From Rickettsiales bacterium (lineage in GTDB: Bacteria > Pseudomonadota > Alphaproteobacteria > Rickettsiales > UBA3002), in NCBI GenBank assembly GCA_027489915.1, contig JAIXZB010000005.1, positions 1 to 12,199 on the forward strand: 12,199 nucleotides of DNA. Direction: 5' to 3'. The notes below the pieces were generated by a model. The model did not search any database, was not told the origin of the DNA, and saw only the letters and a list, made by a program, of their open reading frames with translations. The position numbers were made by a program, and so were the translations under genes. Below, piece by piece: positions 1 to 6,945 of the stretch (position 1 is its first letter; the number at the start of each line of letters is the position of its first letter).

Positions 1-1171
1 GCTCCATGAGCATTTTGGCGGTTTCGCCGTTTTCGACAAATTCGGCCACCGATTTGAGGCCGAATCCTTGGGTGAAATCGAGCAGGGTTTTGACGAAAAA
101 GCGATTATCGGCGTTGTCGGTAAGGTCTTTGATGAAGGAGCCATCGATTTTCACGATATCGACTGAGAGCTCTTTGAGTTGGCGGAAGGAGGTGTAGCCC
201 GAGCCAAAATCATCGAGCGCGACCCATGCGCCGTGGCCTTGCACCACCGAGCAGAAATGCGCCACTTGCGCGATGTCGCGGTGGGCGGCTGTTTCGGTGA
301 TTTCACAAATCATGCGCGGTGCAATTTCGGGCGTTTCGCTCAAGAACTGCTTGAATTTTTTCATCCACCCCAAACTGCGCGTGGTGTGGTTCGAGACGTT
401 GAATGCCATCATCACATCGGGGTCGTTACGCACTTCGCGCACCACCATCTCGAGTGTGAGTTCATCGAGCAGATGCACCAGACCCATGCGTTCGGCAATC
501 GGAATCAAGGTGCCAGCGGAGCTGATTTTTCCGTCGCGGCTATGCAGGCGCAAGAGCGCTTCGTAATGCACGATTTTGCCAGTTTTGCTCTCAATAATCG
601 GCTGGAAGGCGAGGCGAAAACGGTTTTCTTCCATCGCAGCGGTAAGCATATTGGCAGTTTCCAAATGCTGACGTGACAAAGCTCCGATATCGGTTGCGGT
701 TTCGATTTCATTCACCACGTCTTGCGCGACATCGGTGATAAGGGAAACGGCACTTGCGAAGATGGTATTGGAGCTTGCAGGCTCTTCGCCAAACCCCACC
801 GTAACGGCGCGGGGGATGCAATAGAGCGTGCCACCTTCGGAGCTGTTTGAGCTTTTGCGAATTACCGATTCGAGATGGATGCAGATATCATCGCGCTGCG
901 ACGCGTGTTCGGCGCCAAGCACGCAGGCGAACTGATCGCGCTGCACGCGCACCAGCTCGACATTTTCGGGCAGCGCGACGCTGATGACGCCAATCAAATC
1001 CTGAACAAAGCTTTCGACTTTTGCAAACCCGTAGCCACTGACCATCATGGGCATGTTATCGATGGAGATGATGACAAGCGCACCACGCCCTTTGGCAACG
1101 GCTGCATCGAGCGCGCGCAAAAACGCCTGCGGATAGCCAGAAAGTTCGAGCGAGAGTGGGGGAGTATTCAT
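1..1171 (-). CDS. Degenerate GGDEF-EAL protein, probable c-di-GMP phosphodiesterase (partial)
   Basis: The 390 visible residues run off the left edge of the window; the missing end should carry the last EAL motif. Residues about 30-165 resemble a GGDEF fold, but the signature is replaced by RDQF (78-81), so cyclase activity is unlikely and the domain may be regulatory. The EAL domain starts near 190 and keeps the expected catalytic residues: E204 in EALLR, N258, E290 in EITET, D320-D321 in DDFGSGY, K341 in KIDGSF, and E377/E380 in AEFVE. These are the metal-binding and catalytic positions of family phosphodiesterases that hydrolyse c-di-GMP to pGpG, so activity is predicted. I see no membrane segment or signal peptide, so it is probably cytosolic. 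The ATG at 1171 is the first good start in this frame, without a clear Shine-Dalgarno sequence. It lies 73 bp downstream of ubiA on the same strand and may have its own promoter. Confidence 0.9.
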   Translation of the reverse strand, partial: MNTPPLSLELSGYPQAFLRALDAAVAKGRGALVIISIDNMPMMVSGYGFAKVESFVQDLIGVISVALPENVELVRVQRDQFACVLGAEHASQRDDICIHLESVIRKSSNSSEGGTLYCIPRAVTVGFGEEPASSNTIFASAVSLITDVAQDVVNEIETATDIGALSRQHLETANMLTAAMEENRFRLAFQPIIESKTGKIVHYEALLRLHSRDGKISSAGTLIPIAERMGLVHLLDELTLEMVVREVRNDPDVMMAFNVSNHTTRSLGWMKKFKQFLSETPEIAPRMICEITETAAHRDIAQVAHFCSVVQGHGAWVALDDFGSGYTSFRQLKELSVDIVKIDGSFIKDLTDNADNRFFVKTLLDFTQGFGLKSVAEFVENGETAKMLME

Positions 1172-1226
1172 GTATTCTGGAACGCCTGCGCCTGTTAAGC
1201 GGTTGTTATTTTATATGTAAGGTGCA

Positions 1227-1255
1227 ATTTTAGACGATTTACGCTTAAAGTGCAA
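1227..1255 (-). promoter_or_regulatory. Candidate promoter for the EAL gene
   Basis: On the minus strand TTGCAC (1255-1250) is followed after 17 bp by TAAAAT (1232-1227), which is close to a sigma-70 -10 box; the -35 matches only in TTG. It overlaps the last codons of ubiA and would give a leader of about 50 nt before the ATG at 1171. A near-copy of the -35 region (ATTGCAC then C or T, then TTA) recurs at 1228-1218. This rests on motif matching only. Confidence 0.3.
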
Positions 1256-2126
1256 TGCTGAGATTTGCCCCCATGGCTCCAAGCGCAATAAGGCCGCCAG
1301 CCCACGTATTCGAGCGAAAAAGCTGGCCCATGAGGGCAGGATTGCTAATATCGCAGCGCAGCAATTGGAAGCTTAGATGGGCTGCTGCTAAACATAACCC
1401 AGCGAAATAGGGCCATGCAGCTTCAGCCAGTGCCCCAGCCATGGTGAGGCAGGCAATGAACAATGTGTAAGAAAGCCCCACTACAAATACCGTGGAATCG
1501 CCCAGTGCGCGGGCGCTGGATTTGATGCCGATGGCGGTATCATCGGTGCGGTCTTGATGGGCATACAGCGTATCGTAGCCGAATGTCCAGAACACGGCGC
1601 CCACATATAGCCACCACGCGGCAGGTGCAATGGAATCGGTAACGGCCGCCCAGCCAATGAGTGCGCCTAGGTTGAAGGTGAGGCCGAGAAACATCTGCGG
1701 CCACCAGGTGATGCGCTTCATGAGAGGGTAGAGCGCCATCATCGGCACGGCAAGTAGCGCGACGTGTAATACAGTGCGGGGAAGTATCAGCGCCAGTGCC
1801 AGTGATAGAAGTAATAATAAACCTAAAAGAAGAAGCGCAGCGCGCACGGATACTGTGCCTGCCGCAAGTGGGCGCGTGCGTGTGCGTGCCACTTGCGCAT
1901 CCAGTTTCCTATCGGCCAAATCATTCATGATGCAGCCAGCAGAGCGGGTAAAGATGGCGCCGATGAAACAGGCAAACAGAACATCCCAAGAGATACCCGT
2001 GATGGTGCATGAAGACGATAACCACCCCGAAGCAAGCAGCACCGCCCAGCTTGCAGGAAAAAATACCAGCCATATACCAACAGGTTTATCGAGGCGGGTG
2101 AGGGAGATGAGAGGGGCGAGCTGCAT
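1245..2126 (-). CDS. ubiA: 4-hydroxybenzoate polyprenyltransferase UbiA
   Basis: This integral membrane prenyltransferase of 293 residues, the usual family length, attaches the polyprenyl tail to 4-hydroxybenzoate, the first membrane-bound step of ubiquinone synthesis. Both Mg-diphosphate binding motifs are present: NDLADRKLD with N68, D72 and D76, and YDTLYAHQDRTDD at 184-196 with D192, D195 and D196. The rest is mostly hydrophobic helices (about 15-32, 48-66, 95-115, 117-135, 145-162, 170-185, 211-230, 238-255, 275-292). The C-terminal FRSNTWAG stretch (270-277) is also typical. The ATG at 2126 is preceded by AGGG with 5 nt spacing, and a candidate -10 box lies just upstream. It is divergent from rsmE, an arrangement I recall from other alphaproteobacteria. 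Nothing suggests truncation. Confidence 0.97.
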   Translation of the reverse strand: MQLAPLISLTRLDKPVGIWLVFFPASWAVLLASGWLSSSCTITGISWDVLFACFIGAIFTRSAGCIMNDLADRKLDAQVARTRTRPLAAGTVSVRAALLLLGLLLLLSLALALILPRTVLHVALLAVPMMALYPLMKRITWWPQMFLGLTFNLGALIGWAAVTDSIAPAAWWLYVGAVFWTFGYDTLYAHQDRTDDTAIGIKSSARALGDSTVFVVGLSYTLFIACLTMAGALAEAAWPYFAGLCLAAAHLSFQLLRCDISNPALMGQLFRSNTWAGGLIALGAMGANLSIAL

Positions 2127-2132
2127 ATATAC

Positions 2133-2161
2133 CCTATAATGCGCTATGCGTTATTTGTCAC
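2133..2161 (-). promoter_or_regulatory. Candidate ubiA promoter
   Basis: On the minus strand GTGACA (2161-2156, 5 of 6 to consensus) is followed by a 17-bp spacer and TATAGG (2138-2133, 4 of 6). The -10 box ends 6 nt before the ubiA ATG, so transcription would start on or beside the start codon. The same bases supply an AGGG that could act as a Shine-Dalgarno sequence if transcription starts further upstream. Confidence 0.4.
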
Positions 2162-2179
2162 GGCACTGTTATGGCAGGA

Positions 2180-2207
2180 GTGACAGCGCAAGAAAAATAC
2201 GTATAGA
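2180..2207 (+). promoter_or_regulatory. Candidate rsmE-gshA promoter
   Basis: GTGACA (2180-2185) is followed by 16 bp and TATAGA (2202-2207). The -10 box ends 8 nt before the rsmE ATG at 2216, giving a leader of only 1-2 nt or none. The -35 box is the exact mirror of the one assigned to ubiA (TGTCAC at 2156-2161), with 18 bp between them. A protein bound in the middle could therefore influence both genes. Confidence 0.4.
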
Positions 2208-2215
2208 GTAAGAAG

Positions 2216-2965
2216 ATGAAATCTGTGCCACGATTATATGTGCAAACGCCGCTTGCTTCTGATGCACCCCTTACGCTTGATGATAAGCAATCCCATTACC
2301 TGCGCGATGTGATGCGTTTAAGCGCGGGTGACAAGGTGGCGTTATTCAACGGGTGCGATGGGCAGTGGATGAGCGAGATTACGGCGGCACACAAGCGTGA
2401 GGTGATAGTGAAGCCGCAAGAGTGCACGCGCCCTCAGCATGCATCCCCCGATATGATGGTGTGCTTTGCGCCACCGCGCGGTGGGCGGATTGACAGCATT
2501 ATTGAAAAGGCAACGGAACTTGGTGCGCGTATTTTGCAGCCAGTGCGGTGCGAGCGCAGTGTGGTGGATAAAATCAATGCAGAAAAATGGGAATTGACGG
2601 TGCGCGAAGCGGCCGAGCAAAGCGAACGGCTCGATGTGCCCGATATTCGCCCAATGGTGACACTCATGCAGTTGATGGCAGGGTGGGATGCTGCGCGGCC
2701 ATTAATTTACGGCGATGAAAGCGGCGCTTCGCCTGAATTTTCAGGCGCACTACCACCCTCCGCGAAGCAATGGGCCATTTTGACAGGCCCTGAAGGTGGC
2801 TTTAGCCCAGCAGAACTTGCAGGGTTGCGTGGGTTGCAAGGGGGCCATGGCGTAAGTTTAGGCCCGCGCATCTTGCGCACCGACACGGCAGTCATTACCT
2901 TATGCGCATTGACCCAGGCGCGTTTTGGTGATTGGGAGTATCCCCCGCATTTTGTGGCAGAGTAG
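2216..2965 (+). CDS. rsmE: 16S rRNA (uracil(1498)-N(3))-methyltransferase RsmE
   Basis: This SPOUT-class methyltransferase uses S-adenosylmethionine to methylate N3 of U1498 of 16S rRNA in the assembled small subunit. Its 249 residues match the usual length. The N-terminal RNA-binding barrel holds HYLRDVMRL (27-35). The catalytic half has EKATELG (97-103), EAAEQSERL (131-139), the cofactor-loop motif TGPEGGFS (190-197), and LGPRILRTDTA (215-225) at the trefoil knot. The family usually has RILRxETA, so the aspartate here is a conservative change. The ATG at 2216 is chosen because the alignment begins at once with RLYVQ, although only a weak AG-rich stretch precedes it. It is followed by gshA after 11 bp, so the two are probably one transcript. 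Confidence 0.96.
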   Translation: MKSVPRLYVQTPLASDAPLTLDDKQSHYLRDVMRLSAGDKVALFNGCDGQWMSEITAAHKREVIVKPQECTRPQHASPDMMVCFAPPRGGRIDSIIEKATELGARILQPVRCERSVVDKINAEKWELTVREAAEQSERLDVPDIRPMVTLMQLMAGWDAARPLIYGDESGASPEFSGALPPSAKQWAILTGPEGGFSPAELAGLRGLQGGHGVSLGPRILRTDTAVITLCALTQARFGDWEYPPHFVAE

Positions 2966-2976
2966 GAAATACCGCA

Positions 2977-4260
2977 ATGAATCAAGCAGCACACGCAGAC
3001 GCGCACGATGATACGTTTTTAGAACTTTCACCCGTGTTAACACAATTGCGCGATTTGCTGCGCGCACGCGGCGATGATGTGCATGGCTGGTTTGAAGCGC
3101 AGCACACCAAACAGGCCGCACCGTTTTATTCTTCGGTCGATTTGCGCCATTCGGGTGCGAAACTTGCACCGGTGGATACGAATTTATTTCCTGCGGGGTT
3201 TAACCATTTATCGCTTGCTGCACGTGCGCGTGCAGTCGCGCAAATTCAGCGCCGACTCTCGGGCTGCAATAAAGGCGTAAAACGTGCACTTATTATTCCA
3301 GAAAATCATACGCGTAATCAGGGGTATATCGATAATTTAGCGGCACTTTCAACCTTGCTTGAAGAAGCGGGATTAGAGGTGCAGATTGGTAGCCTTATTG
3401 CAACGGACACGGCGATTGAAGTAACCAGCAGCGCAGGACGTATGATGCCAGAGCACCCGCTAGAGCGCGTGGGCAACAGCCTGCGCACCAAGGCAGGATT
3501 TGTGCCTGAGCTGATTTTGCTCAATAACGATATGACATCGGGATTCCCTGATATTTTGCGTGGGGTGACGCAGCCCATTACGCCGCGACCTGGTCTTGGC
3601 TGGTATCGCAGGCGTAAATCGATTCATTTTGAAGCTTACGCACAGATTGCCAAACAATTCGCTGCCGAATTCGGGCTGGATAGCTGGAGCATTTGTGCTG
3701 AATTCCAAAAATGTGGACTGGTCGATTTTGCTGAAAAGCAGGGGCTCGAATGTGTGGCGCTGAATGTAGAAAAAGTGTTGCACCGCGTGCGCGAGAAATA
3801 TGCGCAGCATGGCATTAAAGAAGATCCATATGTGTATGTGAAATCTGACAGCGGCACTTACGGCATGGGAATTATGACCGTGCGCGGCGGTGAGGAACTG
3901 TTTGAGATAAACAAAAAAATCCGCAACAAAATGAACGTGATTAAAGAAGGTGTGCATAATACGGAAGTGATTATCCAAGAAGGCATTCCGACCATCGACC
4001 GCCTCAAGGGCGGTGCGGCAGAGCCGATGATTTACCTGATGAACGGCATTGCCGTGGGCGGCGCCTTCCGTGTGAATACCGAGCGTGATGCAGAAAATAA
4101 CCTGAACGCGCAAGGCATGTCGTTTGTAGGCATGTGTGATGAGAATGAACAGGGCCAAAGCCCCATTACGCCCTGCCATTTTGGCGCCTATTCGATTGTT
4201 TCGCAGCTCGCATCGCTTGCGGCTGAGCACGAAGAATATGGCGAAAATTACGCGATTTAG
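2977..4260 (+). CDS. gshA: Glutamate-cysteine ligase, Acidithiobacillus-type GshA
   Basis: This enzyme makes gamma-glutamylcysteine from glutamate, cysteine and ATP, the first step of glutathione synthesis. Its 427 residues match the GshA family first recognised in Acidithiobacillus ferrooxidans, which is not closely similar to the E. coli or plant-like ligases. Family-like stretches are VDLRHSGAKLAPVDTNLFPA (54-73), PENHTRN (108-114) and LNNDMTSGFPDI (182-193). The C-terminal half looks ATP-grasp-like: KSDSGTYGMGI (289-299), VIIQEGIPT (331-339) and a stretch ending GGAFRVN (361-367). I chose the ATG at 2977, preceded by AGGA with 9 nt spacing. A frame-compatible ATG at 2932 lies inside rsmE and adds 15 residues that look like out-of-frame rsmE. 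It follows rsmE closely. No glutathione synthetase gene lies in the window. Confidence 0.93.
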   Translation: MNQAAHADAHDDTFLELSPVLTQLRDLLRARGDDVHGWFEAQHTKQAAPFYSSVDLRHSGAKLAPVDTNLFPAGFNHLSLAARARAVAQIQRRLSGCNKGVKRALIIPENHTRNQGYIDNLAALSTLLEEAGLEVQIGSLIATDTAIEVTSSAGRMMPEHPLERVGNSLRTKAGFVPELILLNNDMTSGFPDILRGVTQPITPRPGLGWYRRRKSIHFEAYAQIAKQFAAEFGLDSWSICAEFQKCGLVDFAEKQGLECVALNVEKVLHRVREKYAQHGIKEDPYVYVKSDSGTYGMGIMTVRGGEELFEINKKIRNKMNVIKEGVHNTEVIIQEGIPTIDRLKGGAAEPMIYLMNGIAVGGAFRVNTERDAENNLNAQGMSFVGMCDENEQGQSPITPCHFGAYSIVSQLASLAAEHEEYGENYAI

Positions 4261-4283
4261 GGCGTAATCTTCGCAAAAATGTC

Positions 4284-4312
4284 ATGAAATGGACGCCATG
4301 GCGAGCTATACT
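4284..4312 (+). promoter_or_regulatory. Candidate promoter of the unrecognised gene at 4319
   Basis: ATGAAA (4284-4289, 4 of 6) is followed by a 17-bp spacer and TATACT (4307-4312, 5 of 6). The -10 box ends 6 nt before the ATG at 4319, so a leaderless transcript is predicted. It lies in the short gap after gshA. No Shine-Dalgarno sequence is visible before 4319, which fits. Confidence 0.4.
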
Positions 4313-4318
4313 AATGGC

Positions 4319-5074
4319 ATGAGTACACAACGTTCATCTGATGCGCCTACACGCACTGTGCACACAGTGACTCGCGAAGCGTTGATGCAAAAAGCGCGTG
4401 AAGTGCTGGATTATGACGGCCCATTTATGCAGCTGTCAAATTTATGTAAGTTCGATAAGCCAGAGAGTATTACACGCCTGGTATTTCTGAATTATTTACG
4501 GGAGGCAGCGGCTTTTTCGGAACTTTCGAATGAAGCAAAACGAACGCTTGGTGGCGCTGTAGGTGCGACTGCTGCAACCGATGATGCGGCTGTACGATTT
4601 TTTGCAGCGAAAGAGGCCATCCCCGAGCATACACGCTCAGAAATTGAACGATATTTCATGATTAATCGGCTGATTGGGCATTGGGGATTTAACGGTGAAC
4701 TTGGGAATGGATTTGGTCAGCCACTGATGAATATATCCTCGTATCTGGATGTCAAAAACGACAAAGACATCATTCGAGACCTTATCCAGTGCGCGCATCA
4801 TTGGCGTAAAAATGAGAGCCAGATTGCTAAGTTTATCATGGGGCAGCTGCCGAATTATAAGGGCGAGACGATTGAAAAAGCCATGCATAGATTACCCAGA
4901 GAATTAACCGAATGGATGCACAGCGACCCACGCGTGACAGAAGCAGATAAAGTGACCCTGACCCAGCGTGTAGATACGTATAATGCTGCGCTATCGCAGG
5001 TGGAAGAATTACTGAATATGGCAGAAGCGTATGCTTCGAAATACCCAAAGGAAGCTACTCAATCACGCGGCTAG
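4319..5074 (+). CDS. Unrecognised helical protein
   Basis: I do not recognise this 251-residue protein. It has no signal peptide and no membrane segment. It looks soluble and mostly helical, with an aromatic-rich middle (about 115-150) containing FMINRLIGHWGFNGELGNGF, followed by a charged region with HHWRKNESQ and a C-terminal helix (about 205-240) that could form a coiled coil. No catalytic motif stands out. Codon use resembles its neighbours, so it appears to be a real gene. The start is uncertain: ATGs at 4289 and 4298 are also in frame, adding 10 or 7 residues. I prefer 4319 because a good -10 box lies inside the longer versions. It starts 58 bp after gshA, with no visible terminator between them, and its last 20 bp overlap the end of the histidine kinase on the other strand. 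Confidence 0.7.
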   Translation: MSTQRSSDAPTRTVHTVTREALMQKAREVLDYDGPFMQLSNLCKFDKPESITRLVFLNYLREAAAFSELSNEAKRTLGGAVGATAATDDAAVRFFAAKEAIPEHTRSEIERYFMINRLIGHWGFNGELGNGFGQPLMNISSYLDVKNDKDIIRDLIQCAHHWRKNESQIAKFIMGQLPNYKGETIEKAMHRLPRELTEWMHSDPRVTEADKVTLTQRVDTYNAALSQVEELLNMAEAYASKYPKEATQSRG

Positions 5075-6788
5075 CAGGCAGGGTGATGCGCACGGTGGTG
5101 CCTTCTCCGATGGTTGAGGTGAGCTGTAATTTACCCCCGTGAAGCTCGGCGAACATTTTGCATAGTGGCAAGCCAAGGCCTGTGCCTTCGTGGTTGTGGG
5201 CGCGGTGCACCTGACCAAATACAGAGAGCGCAATTGGGATATCATCTTCGGCGATGCCGATACCGGTATCGACCACACTCATCTGCATTTGCCCGTTTCC
5301 ATCCATTTTCGCAGCTATCGATACCGACCCACCGCTTGGGGTGAATTTGATAGCGTTGGAGAGAAGATTGATAAGGATTTGGCGAATCTTGCGCTTGTCG
5401 GCATATAGATGCGGCAGGCTTGCTGCGATGTCGGAATCCAGTCGCACGTTTTTGCCGCGCGCGCGCTCGGCCAGCATGCGGGTGCATTCGATGATGATTT
5501 CTGAGACATCGACATTTTCTTCCTTCAGCTCGAGCTTGCCCGCTTCACCCTTGCTGAATTCGAGAATGTCGCTGATGAGTTGCAGCAGATGCGTGCCGCA
5601 TAAATTTATATCTTGCACGCGCTCTTTCTGTTTCTCATTGAGCGTGCCGAAATAGCCAGCATTAAGCATTTCCGAAAACCCGATAATGGCGTTTAGCGGC
5701 GTGCGTAATTCGTGCGACATATTGGCTAGGAATTCGGATTTTGCCTGTGAGGCGAGTATCGCTGCGGCTTCAGATTCTTCGACCCGTGCAATCTGGCGCG
5801 CCATGGTGAGTGCGAAGAAAGACAGTACCGATCCAAAGATGGTAAAAATGGCAAGGAAGCTGATGTCTTTGATGCGCCCCTTGCGCCAGCTTGAGAGGAA
5901 ATCTTCTTCATCCATCACTACAGTGGTGATGATGGGAAGGGTTCGGATTTGTGTGAATGCGTAGGCTTTGATTTTACCATCCACCTTTTGTGTGTCGGTG
6001 GTAATACTGTGCTTGTCTTTGGCTTTGGCAGCTTTATCGCCGATGATATCGAGCATGGTATCGTTGCTGCGGCTGCTTTTGCCGCTATAGAGCAACTCGC
6101 CTGATTCTAGCATCAGCGCCATCATGCGCTTGGTGCTGTAATCGACCGAGGAAAAGAAATCGAAGAAATAGCGCGGGTCAATCGCAGCAATCACGACGCC
6201 GCCAAACTCGCCGTCGATATTGGTGATGCGGCGGCTGATGAACACCAAATCGCGGAACTTGGCATTGCTTGCTCGGTGTTTGCCGATGAAATAGCTTTTA
6301 TCTTCGTCGGCCTTCAAGCTGGTAAATACGGGGTCTTCTTGCAGGGAATCGCTGTAATCATACCAGTTATCATAGCCCTGTTTGTTGGCTGCGATTTCGA
6401 TGGTACCGCGGTCATTGACCAGCATGAGTGCCACGATTTGCGGCGTTTCATCGACCCAGAGCTTGAAGTTGTTTTCGATGTCATGCGGCAGATTGCCGCC
6501 GAACATAGTGTTGAAATACTGGCGCTCCACGGCGCGCCTGATGGTTAAATCGACTGCTAAAAACGTAAGCTCGACCTGATCGGCGAGAATATTGGTGAGG
6601 CGGTTTGCATCTTTTTTGGCGTCAATTATGGCATTTTCATAGGCTTTGGAGGCCTGATACGCCACAAACACGCAAAATAGCAGCATAATAAGCGCCGAAA
6701 ACGCAATCAGCGTTTTGATTTTGGGCGCGCGAAACCCTTCCATATTGGACTTGGTTTGCGGCTTTTCACTCTGCGCGGCACGTGCCAT
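5055..6788 (-). CDS. Membrane sensor histidine kinase
   Basis: This 577-residue kinase would phosphorylate an unknown response regulator; no regulator gene is in the window. A membrane segment at about 26-44 and a second at about 309-330 bracket a periplasmic region of roughly 260 residues. Its start, with a long helix and LTFLAVDLTIRRAVE (74-88), suggests a Cache-type ligand sensor. The cytoplasmic part is complete: SHELRTPLNAIIGFSEML (358-375) with phosphoacceptor H359, an N box with N474 and N478 in LINLLSNAIKFTP, DTGIGI (507-512), an F box near F524, and GTGLGL (535-540). The core resembles PleC/DivJ-like alphaproteobacterial kinases, but I would not assign it to either. The ATG at 6788 is the first in frame after a stop. 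An AGGAG lies 14 nt upstream, rather far, so initiation may be unusual. It is divergent from comM. Confidence 0.93.
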   Translation of the reverse strand: MARAAQSEKPQTKSNMEGFRAPKIKTLIAFSALIMLLFCVFVAYQASKAYENAIIDAKKDANRLTNILADQVELTFLAVDLTIRRAVERQYFNTMFGGNLPHDIENNFKLWVDETPQIVALMLVNDRGTIEIAANKQGYDNWYDYSDSLQEDPVFTSLKADEDKSYFIGKHRASNAKFRDLVFISRRITNIDGEFGGVVIAAIDPRYFFDFFSSVDYSTKRMMALMLESGELLYSGKSSRSNDTMLDIIGDKAAKAKDKHSITTDTQKVDGKIKAYAFTQIRTLPIITTVVMDEEDFLSSWRKGRIKDISFLAIFTIFGSVLSFFALTMARQIARVEESEAAAILASQAKSEFLANMSHELRTPLNAIIGFSEMLNAGYFGTLNEKQKERVQDINLCGTHLLQLISDILEFSKGEAGKLELKEENVDVSEIIIECTRMLAERARGKNVRLDSDIAASLPHLYADKRKIRQILINLLSNAIKFTPSGGSVSIAAKMDGNGQMQMSVVDTGIGIAEDDIPIALSVFGQVHRAHNHEGTGLGLPLCKMFAELHGGKLQLTSTIGEGTTVRITLPASRVIE

Positions 6789-6834
6789 GAGGTGTATAGA
6801 GTCTCCTGATTATCGTCCCGATTATGGCCAGTGG

Positions 6835-6876
6835 CTATTAATACTCTCTAAAGAAAACCTCACCAACCTATTAATA
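6835..6876. repeat. Direct repeat CTATTAATA in the kinase-comM control region
   Basis: The 9-mer CTATTAATA occurs at 6835-6843 and 6868-6876, with starts 33 bp apart, about three helical turns. Each contains the 8-bp palindrome TATTAATA. Both lie in the 157-bp gap between the divergently transcribed kinase and comM, so they are candidate operator half-sites. A GANTC methylation site (6799-6803) lies closer to the kinase. No binding protein can be named. Confidence 0.35.
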
Positions 6877-6890
6877 AACGGAATTTTAGG

Positions 6891-6919
6891 GTGAAAAAGA
6901 CGCATTTAATGCCTATAGC
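6891..6919 (+). promoter_or_regulatory. Candidate comM promoter
   Basis: GTGAAA (6891-6896, 4 of 6) is followed by 17 bp and TATAGC (6914-6919, 4 of 6). Transcription would begin near 6926 and give a leader of about 20 nt containing GGGA (6934-6937), a Shine-Dalgarno sequence 8 nt before the comM ATG. The spacing is good and the box matches moderate. Confidence 0.35.
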
Positions 6920-6945
6920 TGGAACGAACGCTTGGGAAAAGACCT

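Noticed and set aside
179..676. Open frame of 165 codons on the plus strand
   Set aside because: It is antisense to the EAL coding sequence, whose minus-strand frame shows a full set of conserved motifs. The translation resembles no protein and is rich in histidine as expected for a shadow frame.
2139..2183. 14-codon hydrophobic open frame upstream of rsmE, possible leader peptide
   Set aside because: So short a frame is expected by chance. It has no Shine-Dalgarno sequence, no run of regulatory codons and no attenuator hairpin.
2932..2976. Longer gshA start at 2932
   Set aside because: The extra 15 residues are rsmE sequence read in another frame, and the ATG at 2977 has a suitable ribosome binding site.
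3460..4230. Open frame of 256 codons on the minus strand
   Set aside because: It is the antisense shadow of gshA, whose plus-strand frame matches the family over its whole length.
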